64,000 nucleotides of DNA from Pseudomonadota bacterium (GTDB lineage Bacteria > Desulfobacterota > Binatia > Binatales > Binataceae). The stretch is from assembly GCA_021324885.1 (NCBI GenBank), contig JAJPIF010000006.1, positions 152,554 to 216,553 of the forward strand, written 5' to 3'. This document shows positions 18,005 to 27,958 of the stretch, piece by piece (positions within the stretch are counted from its first letter, which is position 1; every line of letters starts with the position of its first letter). The position numbers were made by a program, and so were the translations under genes. Under the pieces are notes generated by a model. The model did no database searches and had not been told where the DNA came from. It worked only from the letters and a program-made list of their open reading frames with translations.

Positions 18005-19183
18005 ATGGACCTGAGTTTCACCCCCGAGCAACAGCGCTACCGCCGCACGCTGCGGCAATGGCTCGCCGCCAATCTTCCCGAACATCCCGAAGAGCAGGAC
18101 ACTGCCAGACCGGGATGGCTCGAAGCGGCCAAAGCCTGGCAGCGCAAGCTGCTGGAGGCGGGCTACCTGGCGGTTGCGTGGCCGAGGCAATACGGCGGTC
18201 AGGGACTGGCGCCTATTTACCAGGTGATCGTCAACGAGGAGATGGCGCAGGCGGGCGCGCCGCGCCTGGCCGGTGAGGAGGGCCTGCTGACGCTGGGGCC
18301 GACGCTACTGGCGTGCGGCAGCGAGGAGCAAAAGCGCCGCTATATTCCGGGGATTATCAGCGCCGAAACCATTTGGACGCAGGGCTACTCCGAACCGCAG
18401 GCCGGGTCGGACCTGGCTTCGCTGACCACGCGCGCCGAGCTGGCCGGCGATCATTTCATCGTCAACGGCCGCAAGCTTTGGGCCTCGCACGCGCAAATTG
18501 CCGATCGCATGTTTGCGCTGGTCCGCACCGACCCCAATCGCCCGAAGCACCAGGGAATTTCGTATCTACTAATTGACATGCGTGCGCCCGGAGTTACGGT
18601 CCGCCCGTTGGTACAAATCGACGGCAAGCGGGATTTCAGCGAGGTAACCTTTCGCGACGTGCGCGTGGACAAGGAAGATCTGGTGGGCGGCCTCAACAAC
18701 GGATGGAAAGTCGCGAACAGCACGCTGGCCAATGAGCGCGGCAACATGGGGCTTAACTCCGCGCCCTTGATGGCGTTTGCCCAGTTGGTGCAGACCGCGC
18801 GCAACATTAAACGCCAAAACCGCGCGCTGATCGAAAATCCGTACTTCAGGCATCGTATCGCCCAACTCCAGATTGAGCTCGAAGCGCTGCGCCTGCATTC
18901 ATACCGCCAGCTCACTAACTCGATCCGTGGCCGAACTGCGGGCGTCGATTCGATGGTGACCAAGCTGGTCGGCAGCCAACTTGCCTACGAACTGGCGTCG
19001 GCCGCGATGGAAATGTTCGGGGATTACGCGATGGCGGAGCGGGACGAACACGACATACATCTGCGCGGCCAATGGGCGCAACATTTGATGACATCGATCG
19101 CATTCCAGATCGCGGGCGGCACTTCGCAGATCCAGAAAAACATCATCGCTCAGCGCGGCCTAAGAATGCCGCGGGAACGGTAA
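18005..19183 (+). CDS. Acyl-CoA dehydrogenase (second of a pair)
   Basis: 392-aa paralogue of the preceding gene. It begins MDLSFTPEQQRYRRTLR and contains YSEPQAGSDLASLTTRAEL, a flavin-binding stretch, IVNGRKLWASHAQIADRM and the C-terminal IAGGTSQIQKNIIAQRGL. As in its partner, Gly replaces the usual Glu before GT. The pair arrangement and the upstream VOC gene suggest one catabolic operon for a branched or cyclic acyl-CoA. The physiological substrate is not readable from the sequence. Downstream, 284 nt separate it from sodB, which probably has its own promoter. Confidence 0.93.
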   Translation: MDLSFTPEQQRYRRTLRQWLAANLPEHPEEQDTARPGWLEAAKAWQRKLLEAGYLAVAWPRQYGGQGLAPIYQVIVNEEMAQAGAPRLAGEEGLLTLGPTLLACGSEEQKRRYIPGIISAETIWTQGYSEPQAGSDLASLTTRAELAGDHFIVNGRKLWASHAQIADRMFALVRTDPNRPKHQGISYLLIDMRAPGVTVRPLVQIDGKRDFSEVTFRDVRVDKEDLVGGLNNGWKVANSTLANERGNMGLNSAPLMAFAQLVQTARNIKRQNRALIENPYFRHRIAQLQIELEALRLHSYRQLTNSIRGRTAGVDSMVTKLVGSQLAYELASAAMEMFGDYAMAERDEHDIHLRGQWAQHLMTSIAFQIAGGTSQIQKNIIAQRGLRMPRER

Positions 19184-19467
19184 GAACTGACAGCGGACTT
19201 AAAGCCTTGACGCGGACTGGCGCCATCCATATCGTCAGGTTACGGATGCTTTGGTTGGCTGCGCGACGTTGGCCCGTTCAAGGCGGAGCGCGATGTGCGC
19301 AGCCGGCGTTCGGCCGAAATTGTAACGGCACGCCTGCGCCGTGCGCCTGTGCTCGCTGTTTCAACCCGACCACGCCGGGATTGAAGGACGGGCGCCTTTG
19401 ATTTGGGCGCGCTGGGCTCCCTTTGGACGGCGAGGTGGGCCGCTAACACGAAGAGGAGAGACGAAAA

Positions 19468-20046
19468 ATGGCCTTTGAATTGCCCAAACTACCCTATGCC
19501 AAGAACGCACTCGCTCCGCATATTTCCGAGGAGACGCTGGAGTTCCATCACGGCAAACATCACGCGGCCTATGTCGCCAAGCTCAACGAGCTGGTGGCCA
19601 ACACCAAATTCGCCACCATGCCGCTGGAGGAAGTGGTACGGACATCCGAGGGAGCTATCTTCAACAATGCCGCCCAGCATTGGAACCACAGCTTTTACTG
19701 GAACTGCATGGCTCCGAAGGCGGGTGGATCGCCCAGCGGTGCGATCGCGGCTGCAATCGACAAGTACTGCAAGGGCTTCGAGCAGTTTAAAAAGGACTTC
19801 ACCGAGGCCGCCGTCGGACAGTTCGGCAGCGGATGGGCGTGGCTGGTGCAGAAGAACGACGGCTCATTGGCGATCGAGAAGACTTCGAACGCCGAAAATC
19901 CACTAACTCGCGGTCTGCGCCCGCTGCTGACCTGCGACGTATGGGAGCACGCCTACTATATCGACTACCGCAACGCCCGCGCTAAATACGTCGAGGCGTG
20001 GTGGAATGTCGTCAACTGGCAATTCGTGGCTTCCAACATGAAATGA
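19468..20046 (+). CDS. sodB: Superoxide dismutase, Fe/Mn family (iron-type features)
   Basis: 192-aa cytosolic dismutase converting superoxide to hydrogen peroxide and oxygen. Metal ligands are visible: His in EFHHGKHHAAYV (near residue 27), His in NNAAQHWNHSFYW (near 74), and Asp/His in DVWEHAYYIDYRNAR near residue 157-161. The Gln in AAQHWNHSFYW and the phrase FGSGWAWLV favour the Fe-type over the Mn-type. An AAGAGGAGAGACG Shine-Dalgarno precedes the ATG. No leader peptide is present, so it acts in the cytoplasm. It is convergent with rpoD, with a hairpin terminator in between. Confidence 0.96.
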   Translation: MAFELPKLPYAKNALAPHISEETLEFHHGKHHAAYVAKLNELVANTKFATMPLEEVVRTSEGAIFNNAAQHWNHSFYWNCMAPKAGGSPSGAIAAAIDKYCKGFEQFKKDFTEAAVGQFGSGWAWLVQKNDGSLAIEKTSNAENPLTRGLRPLLTCDVWEHAYYIDYRNARAKYVEAWWNVVNWQFVASNMK

Positions 20047-20065
20047 CGCCCGCGCCGGCGGGGCA

Positions 20066-20097
20066 GAAAAATGGGGCTGCGCGCCGGACAGCCCCAT
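20066..20097 (-). terminator. Intrinsic terminator of rpoD
   Basis: Perfect 9-bp inverted repeat ATGGGGCTG / CAGCCCCAT with a 9-nt loop. On the minus strand it is followed by TTTTTC, a good U-tract. It lies 24 nt beyond the rpoD stop, in the convergent gap with sodB. Confidence 0.7.
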
Positions 20098-20120
20098 CGT
20101 AATGCCCGGGCTGGGGAACG

Positions 20121-21860
<1,740 letters not shown>

Positions 21861-21955
21861 TCTGATTCCAGACATGCCGTGCTGATTGACCCCGCATCGT
21901 ACCTCGACCGGACTCAAGTGCAGTTTTCAACATGCAAAACGCCCAAGAACCCACG

Positions 21956-21985
21956 AGTGTAAGCCAGTGCGACGCGTGAAGTCAA
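21956..21985 (-). promoter_or_regulatory. Candidate sigma-70 promoter of rpoD
   Basis: TTGACT (-35) and TACACT (-10) separated by 18 nt on the minus strand, about 96 nt upstream of the rpoD ATG. This is five of six and four of six matches to the consensus, a moderate call. Confidence 0.4.
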
Positions 21986-22300
21986 ACGCTTTGCTTACAT
22001 TGTAACCACGATTGGGGAGGTTCACAGGGCAGCCGCCACTTTTTTGGGCATCAGCACCGCTCTCCTTCCCAATCCCGGTAATGATTAGATTCAACTTGTG
22101 GCTTTTTTACCCAATCAAGCTGGTACAGACGCCTCCATTTGCCGGCTTTTTTAGTCTTCTTCTAAGACCGGATTCGATTATCGCAATTCGGATACCTCAC
22201 GCTTTCCAGGTCTCGTTCAACGGTCCATAATTTTGTCTCGGGCGCCCAATTAAATAGACGAAGCCAGCCGCGAAAATGAATGACTTGTCAGGAGAACTTT
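21986..22300. other. Intergenic region between rpoD and sufT
   Basis: This divergent gap is noticeably more AT-rich than its surroundings (runs such as TTTTTTAC and CTTTTTTAG). It must contain the sufT promoter. I see no ORF, tRNA or recognisable structured RNA in it. Confidence 0.5.
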
Positions 22301-22834
22301 ATGGAGAGAGTTGAATTGAGCCGCGATTGCGACGCGATCCAGGTGCCATCCGGAGATGTCGTGCGGCTCAGACAGGGTACCGAAGCGATCATCACTCAAT
22401 CGTTAGGCGGAACGTTCACGGTCCAGGTACCATCTTACGGCGGATTGTTCCAAATTGCCGGCAAAGATGCCGACGCCTTGGGGAAGGAACCTGGCGGCAC
22501 GGTGGTGCAATCGGGCAGCGGCGACCTGGAGTCCATGGTCTGGGAGCAACTGAAAACCTGCTACGACCCCGAGATTCCGGTAAATATCGTCGATCTCGGG
22601 CTGGTTTACGGGATGACCGTGGCACCCCGTCCCGAGGGCGGCCATGTGGTCGAGGTCAAGATGACCCTTACCGCCCAGGGATGTGGCATGGGAGCATCTA
22701 TCGCCTACGACGCCAAGCAGAAGATCAGCGCCTTACCGGGGGTGGCCGAAGCCAATGTTGATCTGGTGTGGGATCCCCCCTGGAATCCGCAAATGATCTC
22801 GCCGCAAGGACGTGAACGTCTGGGGTTGGACTGA
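22301..22834 (+). CDS. sufT: Putative Fe-S cluster assembly protein SufT
   Basis: 177-aa protein matching the long SufT architecture. An N-terminal ~75-residue part (MERVELSRDCDAIQVPSGD, then TQSLGGTFTVQVP) precedes a C-terminal MIP18/DUF59 domain with YDPEIPVNIVDLGLVYGM and VKMTLTAQGCGMG. The Cys in the last motif is the conserved family residue. SufT proteins assist maturation of Fe-S proteins, particularly under high cluster demand. The ATG at 22301 follows CAGGAGAAC and is preferred to the track start seven codons upstream. Unusually, no other suf genes are adjacent. Convergent with the PDZ gene with only 31 nt between. Confidence 0.9.
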   Translation: MERVELSRDCDAIQVPSGDVVRLRQGTEAIITQSLGGTFTVQVPSYGGLFQIAGKDADALGKEPGGTVVQSGSGDLESMVWEQLKTCYDPEIPVNIVDLGLVYGMTVAPRPEGGHVVEVKMTLTAQGCGMGASIAYDAKQKISALPGVAEANVDLVWDPPWNPQMISPQGRERLGLD

Positions 22835-22865
22835 GCGGCCCGCTGTTGCTTTTTCAGGCCCCGGT

Positions 22866-23546
22866 TCACTGGACCCGGACCGGGAGTTGGAAACGATGCC
22901 CGCTGCGTACGATCGCCATATACACCGTGTCGCCGGGCCTGAGGTCGGCTACGCTCTGCATCAGGTCCATGGTGTTGCGCACCCGGTAACCGTCGACCCC
23001 GACGATGAGGTCAGATGATCGCCCGAGGTTGCTGTGAGCAATCATGGCAACCACGACGATGGCGGGCGGGAACAGCACCGCCGAGGCTACTCCCGCCCCG
23101 ATTAAGGCGCCGTTGACCAACACATGGGAAACCTCATGGGTACCCAAGGCTTTGGCCGCCGGACTATGCGGCGCAATGTCCACCACCTCCGCTCCGGACA
23201 TCGATTCCCCTCCGTCCAGGGTGGCGGTTCCGTCGCGGACCATGATGCCGAGCGATGGGACTTCGACCGGCTCCTCGCTGGTATCAAGGTAATCCTTGAT
23301 CCCGGGTAAGTTAGAGGTTGCCCCGGGGGTGTCGTTGACAAGTGTGGCTGGCGGCGTAGCCGCCGACTGCTGAGCGCCCAGACGGCCCGCAAATGAAAAC
23401 ATACCAAGGCAGCACACTGCGATTGCTGCCCACAAAAGCGGCGCACTGAGCGAATGCGGGAATAAACACCGCGGCAATCGGGCGCGAACCAGCCGCTGGC
23501 AGTTGCGATGAACTGAGCTTTCAATTGGCAGCCGGTCACGCATCAC
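22866..23546 (-). CDS. PDZ-like membrane or exported protein with an internal hydrophobic insertion
   Basis: 226-aa protein with an N-terminal hydrophobic segment (LLWAAIAVCCLGMFSFAG, residues ~37-55), a signal anchor or signal peptide. The rest reads as a PDZ domain in two parts. The first is GIMVRD...GAEVVDIAPHSPAAKAL; the second is SDLIVGVDGYRVRN followed by PGDTVYMAIVRSGHRF. Between them lies a ~30-residue insertion containing a strongly hydrophobic run (GVASAVLFPPAIVVVAMIA) that looks like a membrane segment or hydrophobic loop. No protease domain is present. It may tether or scaffold envelope proteins. The start is uncertain, as several Met codons lie within the first residues. Confidence 0.7.
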   Translation of the reverse strand: MMRDRLPIESSVHRNCQRLVRARLPRCLFPHSLSAPLLWAAIAVCCLGMFSFAGRLGAQQSAATPPATLVNDTPGATSNLPGIKDYLDTSEEPVEVPSLGIMVRDGTATLDGGESMSGAEVVDIAPHSPAAKALGTHEVSHVLVNGALIGAGVASAVLFPPAIVVVAMIAHSNLGRSSDLIVGVDGYRVRNTMDLMQSVADLRPGDTVYMAIVRSGHRFQLPVRVQ

Positions 23547-23842
23547 AGCGTCTGCCCATCAGAGATAAGTGAGAGTACAAAAGTTACCTATACTATTGTG
23601 CTATCTCGCTTAGCAAACGCCAATCTGCTCGATCGAAAGGAAGCTCGAATTTTCGCCAAACAAGCCAGGCCGTGCGACACTGGGGACGCCCGTCTTATAT
23701 TCCTCCCCCGGCCGGAAACCAATCAGGGAAGGAAATCAGGATTGATCGCCCAGCCGGGGTGGGTCTGAATCTTAAGTGGCGTTCAGGAGCTGAAGCTTTG
23801 AAACTCTGGCGGGCCGCGGCTCAGACTCCGGCAATGATACCG
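23547..23842. other. Intergenic region upstream of the PDZ gene
   Basis: This 296-nt gap contains no supported ORF. It should hold the promoter of the PDZ gene. A partial sigma-54-like sequence (TTGGCGTT-N4-AAGCG, minus strand) is too weak to call. Confidence 0.45.
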
Positions 23843-24214
23843 CTATTGCAAATCTGCGAAATTGGAGCGCGGAACGAAGCCCATCGGCGCCATGTATCCC
23901 TGTACCGGCCATCCCTGATAATCATGGCGGAGGTCCCAACGCTGCGCGTGAAGAGCCATGTAGTCGCGGCGCAAATCATTGCGCTGGGCCTGCGCGGCCC
24001 ACCAGTTGCCGGTCGCGATGTCCCGGCGCAACTCGAAACGGTCATGGCGGATGTCCCGGATCTGCCGACGTAAGTTGTGCCGGTCCCAAGCGATATCACG
24101 ATGGCGCAGACTGCATCCATAACCCGGCGCACCCCACTCCTGCGCCTGCGCGCCAAACGGAATCACCACCATCAGCCCCAATACCGCCGCCGCTACAATC
24201 GTGAGTGTTTTCAT
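23843..24214 (-). CDS. Small secreted basic Arg/His-rich protein
   Basis: 123-aa exported protein with a clear signal peptide (MKTLTIVAAAVLGLMVV, cleavage near AQA at residue 25). The mature region is rich in Arg, His, Asp and Trp with a loosely repeated helical pattern (HNLRRQIRDIRHDRFELRRD and QRNDLRRDYMALHAQRWDLR), probably a long amphipathic helix or coiled coil. The tail QGYMAPMGFVPR is flexible. A GAAGGAGGCTTGG Shine-Dalgarno supports ATG 24214 over the track start 16 codons upstream. Function unknown; metal or polyanion binding in the periplasm is possible. Confidence 0.72.
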   Translation of the reverse strand: MKTLTIVAAAVLGLMVVIPFGAQAQEWGAPGYGCSLRHRDIAWDRHNLRRQIRDIRHDRFELRRDIATGNWWAAQAQRNDLRRDYMALHAQRWDLRHDYQGWPVQGYMAPMGFVPRSNFADLQ

Positions 24215-24296
24215 TTCCAAGCCTCCTTCTGCATTCACCATCTCAGACGGAGGCCAACTCACGGGTGTTTACCTGATCCGATAGCTAATGGTGAGC

Positions 24297-24503
24297 CTAA
24301 TGGCTTCCCGGCTTGTCCTGCGCCTGCAGTTTGCCACCTGCGGCGGCCGCAGTTTTGTGGCATTCGCACGAGCATTCATGCCTTAGGACACCGCGGGGGT
24401 TATCGGGACTGCGGGGACGGGCACCCGGCACCTCGAACACACCCTCGCAGGTCGAATGCTCGCCACCTCTGCACATTTCGAACAGCCTGACTTTGGTTTC
24501 CAT
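24297..24503 (-). CDS. Small cysteine-rich protein, possible metal-binding
   Basis: 68-aa protein with five Cys and several His residues. The features are FEMCRGGEHSTCEG near the N-terminus and HECSCECHK near residue 42-50. The C-S-C-E-C-H cluster together with C11 and C19 would suit a zinc site or another small metal site. A TCAGGAGGACGC Shine-Dalgarno sits immediately upstream of the ATG, which supports real translation despite the short length. No signal peptide is visible, so it is likely cytoplasmic. I do not recognise a named family. Confidence 0.65.
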   Translation of the reverse strand: METKVRLFEMCRGGEHSTCEGVFEVPGARPRSPDNPRGVLRHECSCECHKTAAAAGGKLQAQDKPGSH

Positions 24504-24654
24504 GCGTCCTCCTGATCAAAACGAGGCGCGACCGGAGGTGTCAACGCGGTAAAGCCGCCGCGCTTCAGCTCTTACTGGAAGCTTGTATCACTTAATTTCC
24601 GGGGCGAAAACAGCAGCGGCGCCGGCAAGCGTACCGGCGCAACGGCTGCGGGAT

Positions 24655-25137
24655 TCATTTGAGATAGTCGCGGATAACCTTGCCGCCCCATTCTTCGCCG
24701 CCAACCGGACGGCGGTAACGATATTTCAGATACCAGCGATCGCCATGCTTTTCGAAGTCCCAATGGTTGAATCCGCAGGTAAACGGTTCATAGCTATCGC
24801 CCTTCTTCAGGTACACGACGGAGTAACCCTCGGCCCACGCCGTATTGCCGTTTACCCGGATGAAATAGTTCATCGAGGTGTGCTGGCACCGGCCTTCGAT
24901 CGCTTTGTGACCGCCCTTGGGATTGGCGATAAAATCCATCAACTCCTCTCTGCCCGTCCACTTGGTGGTGGGGGCGAGGTCGATGGTGCCGTCGGGCGTG
25001 TAATTGTTGACGTATTCCTCGGAGCGTCCCAGGTCGGCATTGAAGGAATACCGCGACAGGCATTCACGAATCTTTTCCTGGTCCTCGAGCACCTGCAGGC
25101 GAGCTTCCAGTTCCTTGACCCGCGCTTCCAAATCCAT
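24655..25137 (-). CDS. SnoaL-like (NTF2-fold) family protein
   Basis: 160-aa protein. An N-terminal amphipathic coiled-coil helix (LEARVKELEARLQVLEDQEK) leads into a SnoaL-like/NTF2-like alpha+beta cone: IRECLSRYSFNADLG, NNYTPDGTIDLAP, a beta-sheet core and WYLKYRYRRPVGG at the end. Members of this fold include ketosteroid isomerases, polyketide cyclases and dehydratases, as well as non-catalytic subunits. The reaction here is unknown. The internal ATG at 25137 follows ACAAGGAGGCACTGCT, which decides the start. Stand-alone gene, with no obvious pathway partner next to it. Confidence 0.85.
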   Translation of the reverse strand: MDLEARVKELEARLQVLEDQEKIRECLSRYSFNADLGRSEEYVNNYTPDGTIDLAPTTKWTGREELMDFIANPKGGHKAIEGRCQHTSMNYFIRVNGNTAWAEGYSVVYLKKGDSYEPFTCGFNHWDFEKHGDRWYLKYRYRRPVGGEEWGGKVIRDYLK

Positions 25138-25456
25138 AGCAGTGCCTCCTTGTGTTATGCAGCTCAGCTCTAATGAACCACCATCCAGGCTGCAAGCGGT
25201 CCCTCGCTTGCGCCACATTTTGGGTCGGTTTTTGGCGCATAATTGCGTTCAGGGGGCAGGGCGATGACTCCTGGGAAAGAACTGATTCATCGGTACATCG
25301 AGGCCTTCGATCGCCGTGGTACGGTGGGTGAGGGCATGCTTCACAGCGATGGCGCCATCGTGGGCGCCGACCGCCGGCCTCAGCGGCGATTTCTCAATGC
25401 CCGGGAGCGGCGGTGCGGCGAGAGCGTTTCGTCGGCCCCGATTCTTTTTGCCAGCC
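25138..25456. other. Intergenic region with a possible ORF remnant
   Basis: This 319-nt gap holds a short plus-strand reading frame from ATG 25264 (preceded by GGGGGCAGGGCG). Its first ~30 residues (ELIHRYIEAFDRRG) resemble the first helix of SnoaL/NTF2-like proteins. The remainder loses any resemblance and overlaps the pqiC-like gene antisense. It is at best a decayed fragment. Confidence 0.35.
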
Positions 25457-26137
25457 CTAGCCGCTGTCTCCCAGAAGCGCGCGGTCGGATGGCCGCAAAC
25501 TTCCGGGTCCGGCAATTGTGGGAACCCGCCGTACCCGCTCAGCCAGCATTTGCGCCAAATCTCCGACCAGCCTGCTGAGCGCCGCCGCGCGCACATCCGC
25601 GGAAGCATCGGGCGGAATGCCTTGTACGCGGACAAACTGCCCCCGCGCCTCCAGGCTTCCGGTGCGCGCATTCAGCACGCTCCAGTTGGCCCGGATCTCG
25701 GCCGAGTTGGTCGCATTGTTGAAAGCGAAGTCGATCAGATCAACCGTGATCTGGCGATCGACAACGGTCGTTCTATACCAAGGATAATCGATAATCTGAT
25801 CCTGATTGAGTTCCTGTGCCAGGTCCTGCTTGAGAACCTGGTTAAAGCCGTCGCGCAGCGGCTCACCCCATTGATCGTGCGCTGACACGTACAGCCGATT
25901 GCCCGCGCCGCGTGAGACTATCCATTGCTGGTCGAGATAATCGGGCAGGCTGACCGGACCCAAACCGATCCTCATGGTTGAATTGGCATTATGGACTACA
26001 GATTGGGCCGGTCCCGCGATCGGCGTGAGGACGTAAAATCGCGTTGGGTCGGGCTGCGGAGCCAGCGGATTGCATCCCGCCAGGATTGGCAGGGCCAGCG
26101 CTGAAGCGGCGAAAATTCGCAACCGTCGCGGCTTCAC
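25457..26137 (-). CDS. ABC-type transport auxiliary lipoprotein (PqiC/LetC-like)
   Basis: 226-aa lipoprotein with a lipobox LAGC (Cys near residue 21). A beta-rich domain begins FYVLTPIAGPAQ, typical of the ABC-type transport auxiliary lipoprotein family (PqiC and MlaX-like). These proteins sit at the inner leaflet of the outer membrane and assist MCE-protein lipid transporters. The start ATG overlaps the stop of the MlaD-like gene by 4 nt (ATGA-type), so translation is coupled. It is the last gene of the MlaE-MlaF-MlaD-PqiC operon, confirming its link to envelope lipid trafficking. Confidence 0.87.
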   Translation of the reverse strand: MKPRRLRIFAASALALPILAGCNPLAPQPDPTRFYVLTPIAGPAQSVVHNANSTMRIGLGPVSLPDYLDQQWIVSRGAGNRLYVSAHDQWGEPLRDGFNQVLKQDLAQELNQDQIIDYPWYRTTVVDRQITVDLIDFAFNNATNSAEIRANWSVLNARTGSLEARGQFVRVQGIPPDASADVRAAALSRLVGDLAQMLAERVRRVPTIAGPGSLRPSDRALLGDSG

Positions 26138-27165
26138 TTGCCGTCCTCGGTTGAAATGTAGCGGCCGCGGATCAGCACGCTCGGATTGCGATTGAGCATG
26201 CGGCTGAGATCGGCCAGATTGGCCGCCGCCTCCCGCACCTCGACCAGGGTGCGATTAAGCTCCACGATCGGCGGGGCAGTTGGATTGACGACGCTGCCCA
26301 CGCCTTCGAGCGTAATGTTGGCGGTACTGAGTGTCTGGTTTGCATGATCGAGCGTCTGCGAGATCTTTTGCTCTATCGGTCCAAAATCAGCGTCCACGCG
26401 CGCAATCAGCTTGCGCATATCGCCCAGCGTCAATTGTGCGGTGTTTATTGCCGAGCGCGCCTGCGCCATCGTCAATTGCGCTTCGACCAGCGTCTGGTGA
26501 AGCGCGGCTATGGTCGTGGGCAGGTTCGGATCGGAACTGAGCAGGGCCAGCGAATTCATCGCGCGGGTGGCCGAATCGACCAGTGCGCCGATATCGACCT
26601 TCTGAATGTCCTGAACCGTTTGCATCAATTTTTTCTGAAACAGTTCGAGGTCCGTGGGGCGGGATGGAATTTCGGGAATTTCCGAATCGCGCGGTTGGTA
26701 AAGCGTGTAAGGCGTTCCCGGATAGAAGTCCAGGTCAACGTAAAGCAGCCCGGTCAGCAGACTTTCCATCGACAGTTGCGCCCTCAGTCCCTCCTTGATG
26801 GCCTCGCGAAGATTGGCGCGATTGCCAAAATCAACCGAGCCGCCCTTGCGCAGCAACTGGCGCTGCTCCAGTTCGATTATCACCGGCAGCGCAATGTTGT
26901 TGGGGTTGATCTTCCAGGCCGGGGTGCGGTACTCGTCCGGCCGCTTAAGCGACAACCTGACGGCTACTACCCGGCCCAGTTCCACCCCTTTGAATTTCAC
27001 CGGCGCGCCGACCTTAAGTCCGTTCACGCTGCCAGTGAAATAACAAACGTACCGAGTCGAATGAGAGAAAAGGCGGCCGGAAGCCACATAGGCGATCGCG
27101 ACCAGCGTTATGATCAGGCCGCCGAAGACAAAGACGCCGATCGCGGCCGGGCTGAATCTACGCAT
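26134..27165 (-). CDS. MCE/MlaD family lipid transport protein
   Basis: 343-aa periplasmic substrate-binding component of an MCE lipid transporter. One N-terminal transmembrane helix (AAIGVFVFGGLIITLVAIAY) is followed by a single MlaD/MCE domain (YFTGSVNGLKVGAPVKFKGVELG). A long alpha-helical region then probably forms a coiled-coil needle or tunnel (repeated TTIAALHQTLVEAQ, ARSAINTAQ). The ATG at 27165 overlaps the end of the ATPase gene by 8 nt and is preferred to the longer track ORF. It is followed immediately by the lipoprotein gene. Longer than E. coli MlaD (183 aa), it is closer to the PqiB/LetB style but with one MCE domain. Confidence 0.92.
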   Translation of the reverse strand: MRRFSPAAIGVFVFGGLIITLVAIAYVASGRLFSHSTRYVCYFTGSVNGLKVGAPVKFKGVELGRVVAVRLSLKRPDEYRTPAWKINPNNIALPVIIELEQRQLLRKGGSVDFGNRANLREAIKEGLRAQLSMESLLTGLLYVDLDFYPGTPYTLYQPRDSEIPEIPSRPTDLELFQKKLMQTVQDIQKVDIGALVDSATRAMNSLALLSSDPNLPTTIAALHQTLVEAQLTMAQARSAINTAQLTLGDMRKLIARVDADFGPIEQKISQTLDHANQTLSTANITLEGVGSVVNPTAPPIVELNRTLVEVREAAANLADLSRMLNRNPSVLIRGRYISTEDGK

Positions 27166-27955
27166 GGCGTTGGGTCCGCTCCTGTCCCCGGTTGAGAAAT
27201 TCGATGACCTTGGGATCCTTCGATGTCGCCGCGAGCACCTTGGGGTCGCCCTGCGCAATCATGGTGCGAGTCTCGGCGTCGAGCATGATGCCGTTGTTGG
27301 CGATTGCGAAGATGCTGGGCAGTTCGTGGGTGACGATCATGACAGTGGCCTGAAGGCTATGGCGCAATTCCAGGATCAGACGATCCAGCCGATACGAGCT
27401 GATCGGATCCAGACCTGCGGAGGGCTCGTCAAAAAACAGGATTTCCGGATCCAGCGCCATCGCACGGGCCAGCGCCGCCCGCTTCTGCATCCCGCCGCTG
27501 ATCTGGCTGGGGTAGTAATCCTCGAATCCGCGCAGTCCGACCAGCGCCAGTTTCAGGCTGACCTGGCGACGAATCTCCGCGGCCGAATAGCCGCTGAATT
27601 CGGTCAGCGGCAGGGCTACGTTCTCGGCCAGCGTCATCGAACTCCACAGCGCCCCGCCCTGATAGGAGATGCCGCAGGAACGCCGCAGGAAGGCTCCCCG
27701 CTGCTCCTCGGTGGCGGCAGTGAAATTGAAGTCGCCGTAATAGATGTCGCCTTTGGCGGGCTCCTTAAGCCCGACCATGGTGCGCAGCAGCGTGCTCTTG
27801 CCGCATCCACTGCCGCCCATGATCACGAAAATGTCCCCCCGGTGCACATCGAAGCTGACATCGTGCATCAAGACGTAGCTGCCAAATGCTATGGTCAGAT
27901 TTCTGACTCGGATGTGGGAGTCGCGCTCGCGCGGCGCCGGCGTTTGTTCAGCCAC
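27158..27955 (-). CDS. ABC transporter ATP-binding protein (MlaF-like)
   Basis: 265-aa ATPase that powers the MCE lipid transporter. Walker A is GGSGCGKST (near residue 48), the signature region reads QISGGMQKRAALARAM and Walker B is EILFFDEPSAGLDP. IVTHELPSIFAI is the H-loop. The GGMQKR form of the signature is characteristic of MlaF/Ttg2A ATPases. The gene starts 3 nt downstream of the permease stop codon and overlaps the MCE gene, so the subunits are co-translated. It would assemble with the permease on the cytoplasmic face of the inner membrane. Confidence 0.94.
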   Translation of the reverse strand: MAEQTPAPRERDSHIRVRNLTIAFGSYVLMHDVSFDVHRGDIFVIMGGSGCGKSTLLRTMVGLKEPAKGDIYYGDFNFTAATEEQRGAFLRRSCGISYQGGALWSSMTLAENVALPLTEFSGYSAAEIRRQVSLKLALVGLRGFEDYYPSQISGGMQKRAALARAMALDPEILFFDEPSAGLDPISSYRLDRLILELRHSLQATVMIVTHELPSIFAIANNGIMLDAETRTMIAQGDPKVLAATSKDPKVIEFLNRGQERTQRHA

Positions 27956-27958
27956 GAT

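Noticed and set aside
23600-23640. Sigma-54-like TTGGCGTT-N4-AAGCG upstream of the PDZ gene
   Set aside because: Only about 7 of 13 positions match, although GG-N10-GC is kept.
24508-24544. TTGACA-N18-TTTGAT promoter upstream of the small Cys protein (minus strand)
   Set aside because: The predicted transcript start would fall inside the Shine-Dalgarno, so it cannot drive the gene as called.
25264-25578. ORF with an ELIHRYIEAFDRRG start, possible SnoaL-like gene
   Set aside because: Resemblance is confined to ~30 residues; the rest has no coding character and overlaps the pqiC-like gene antisense.
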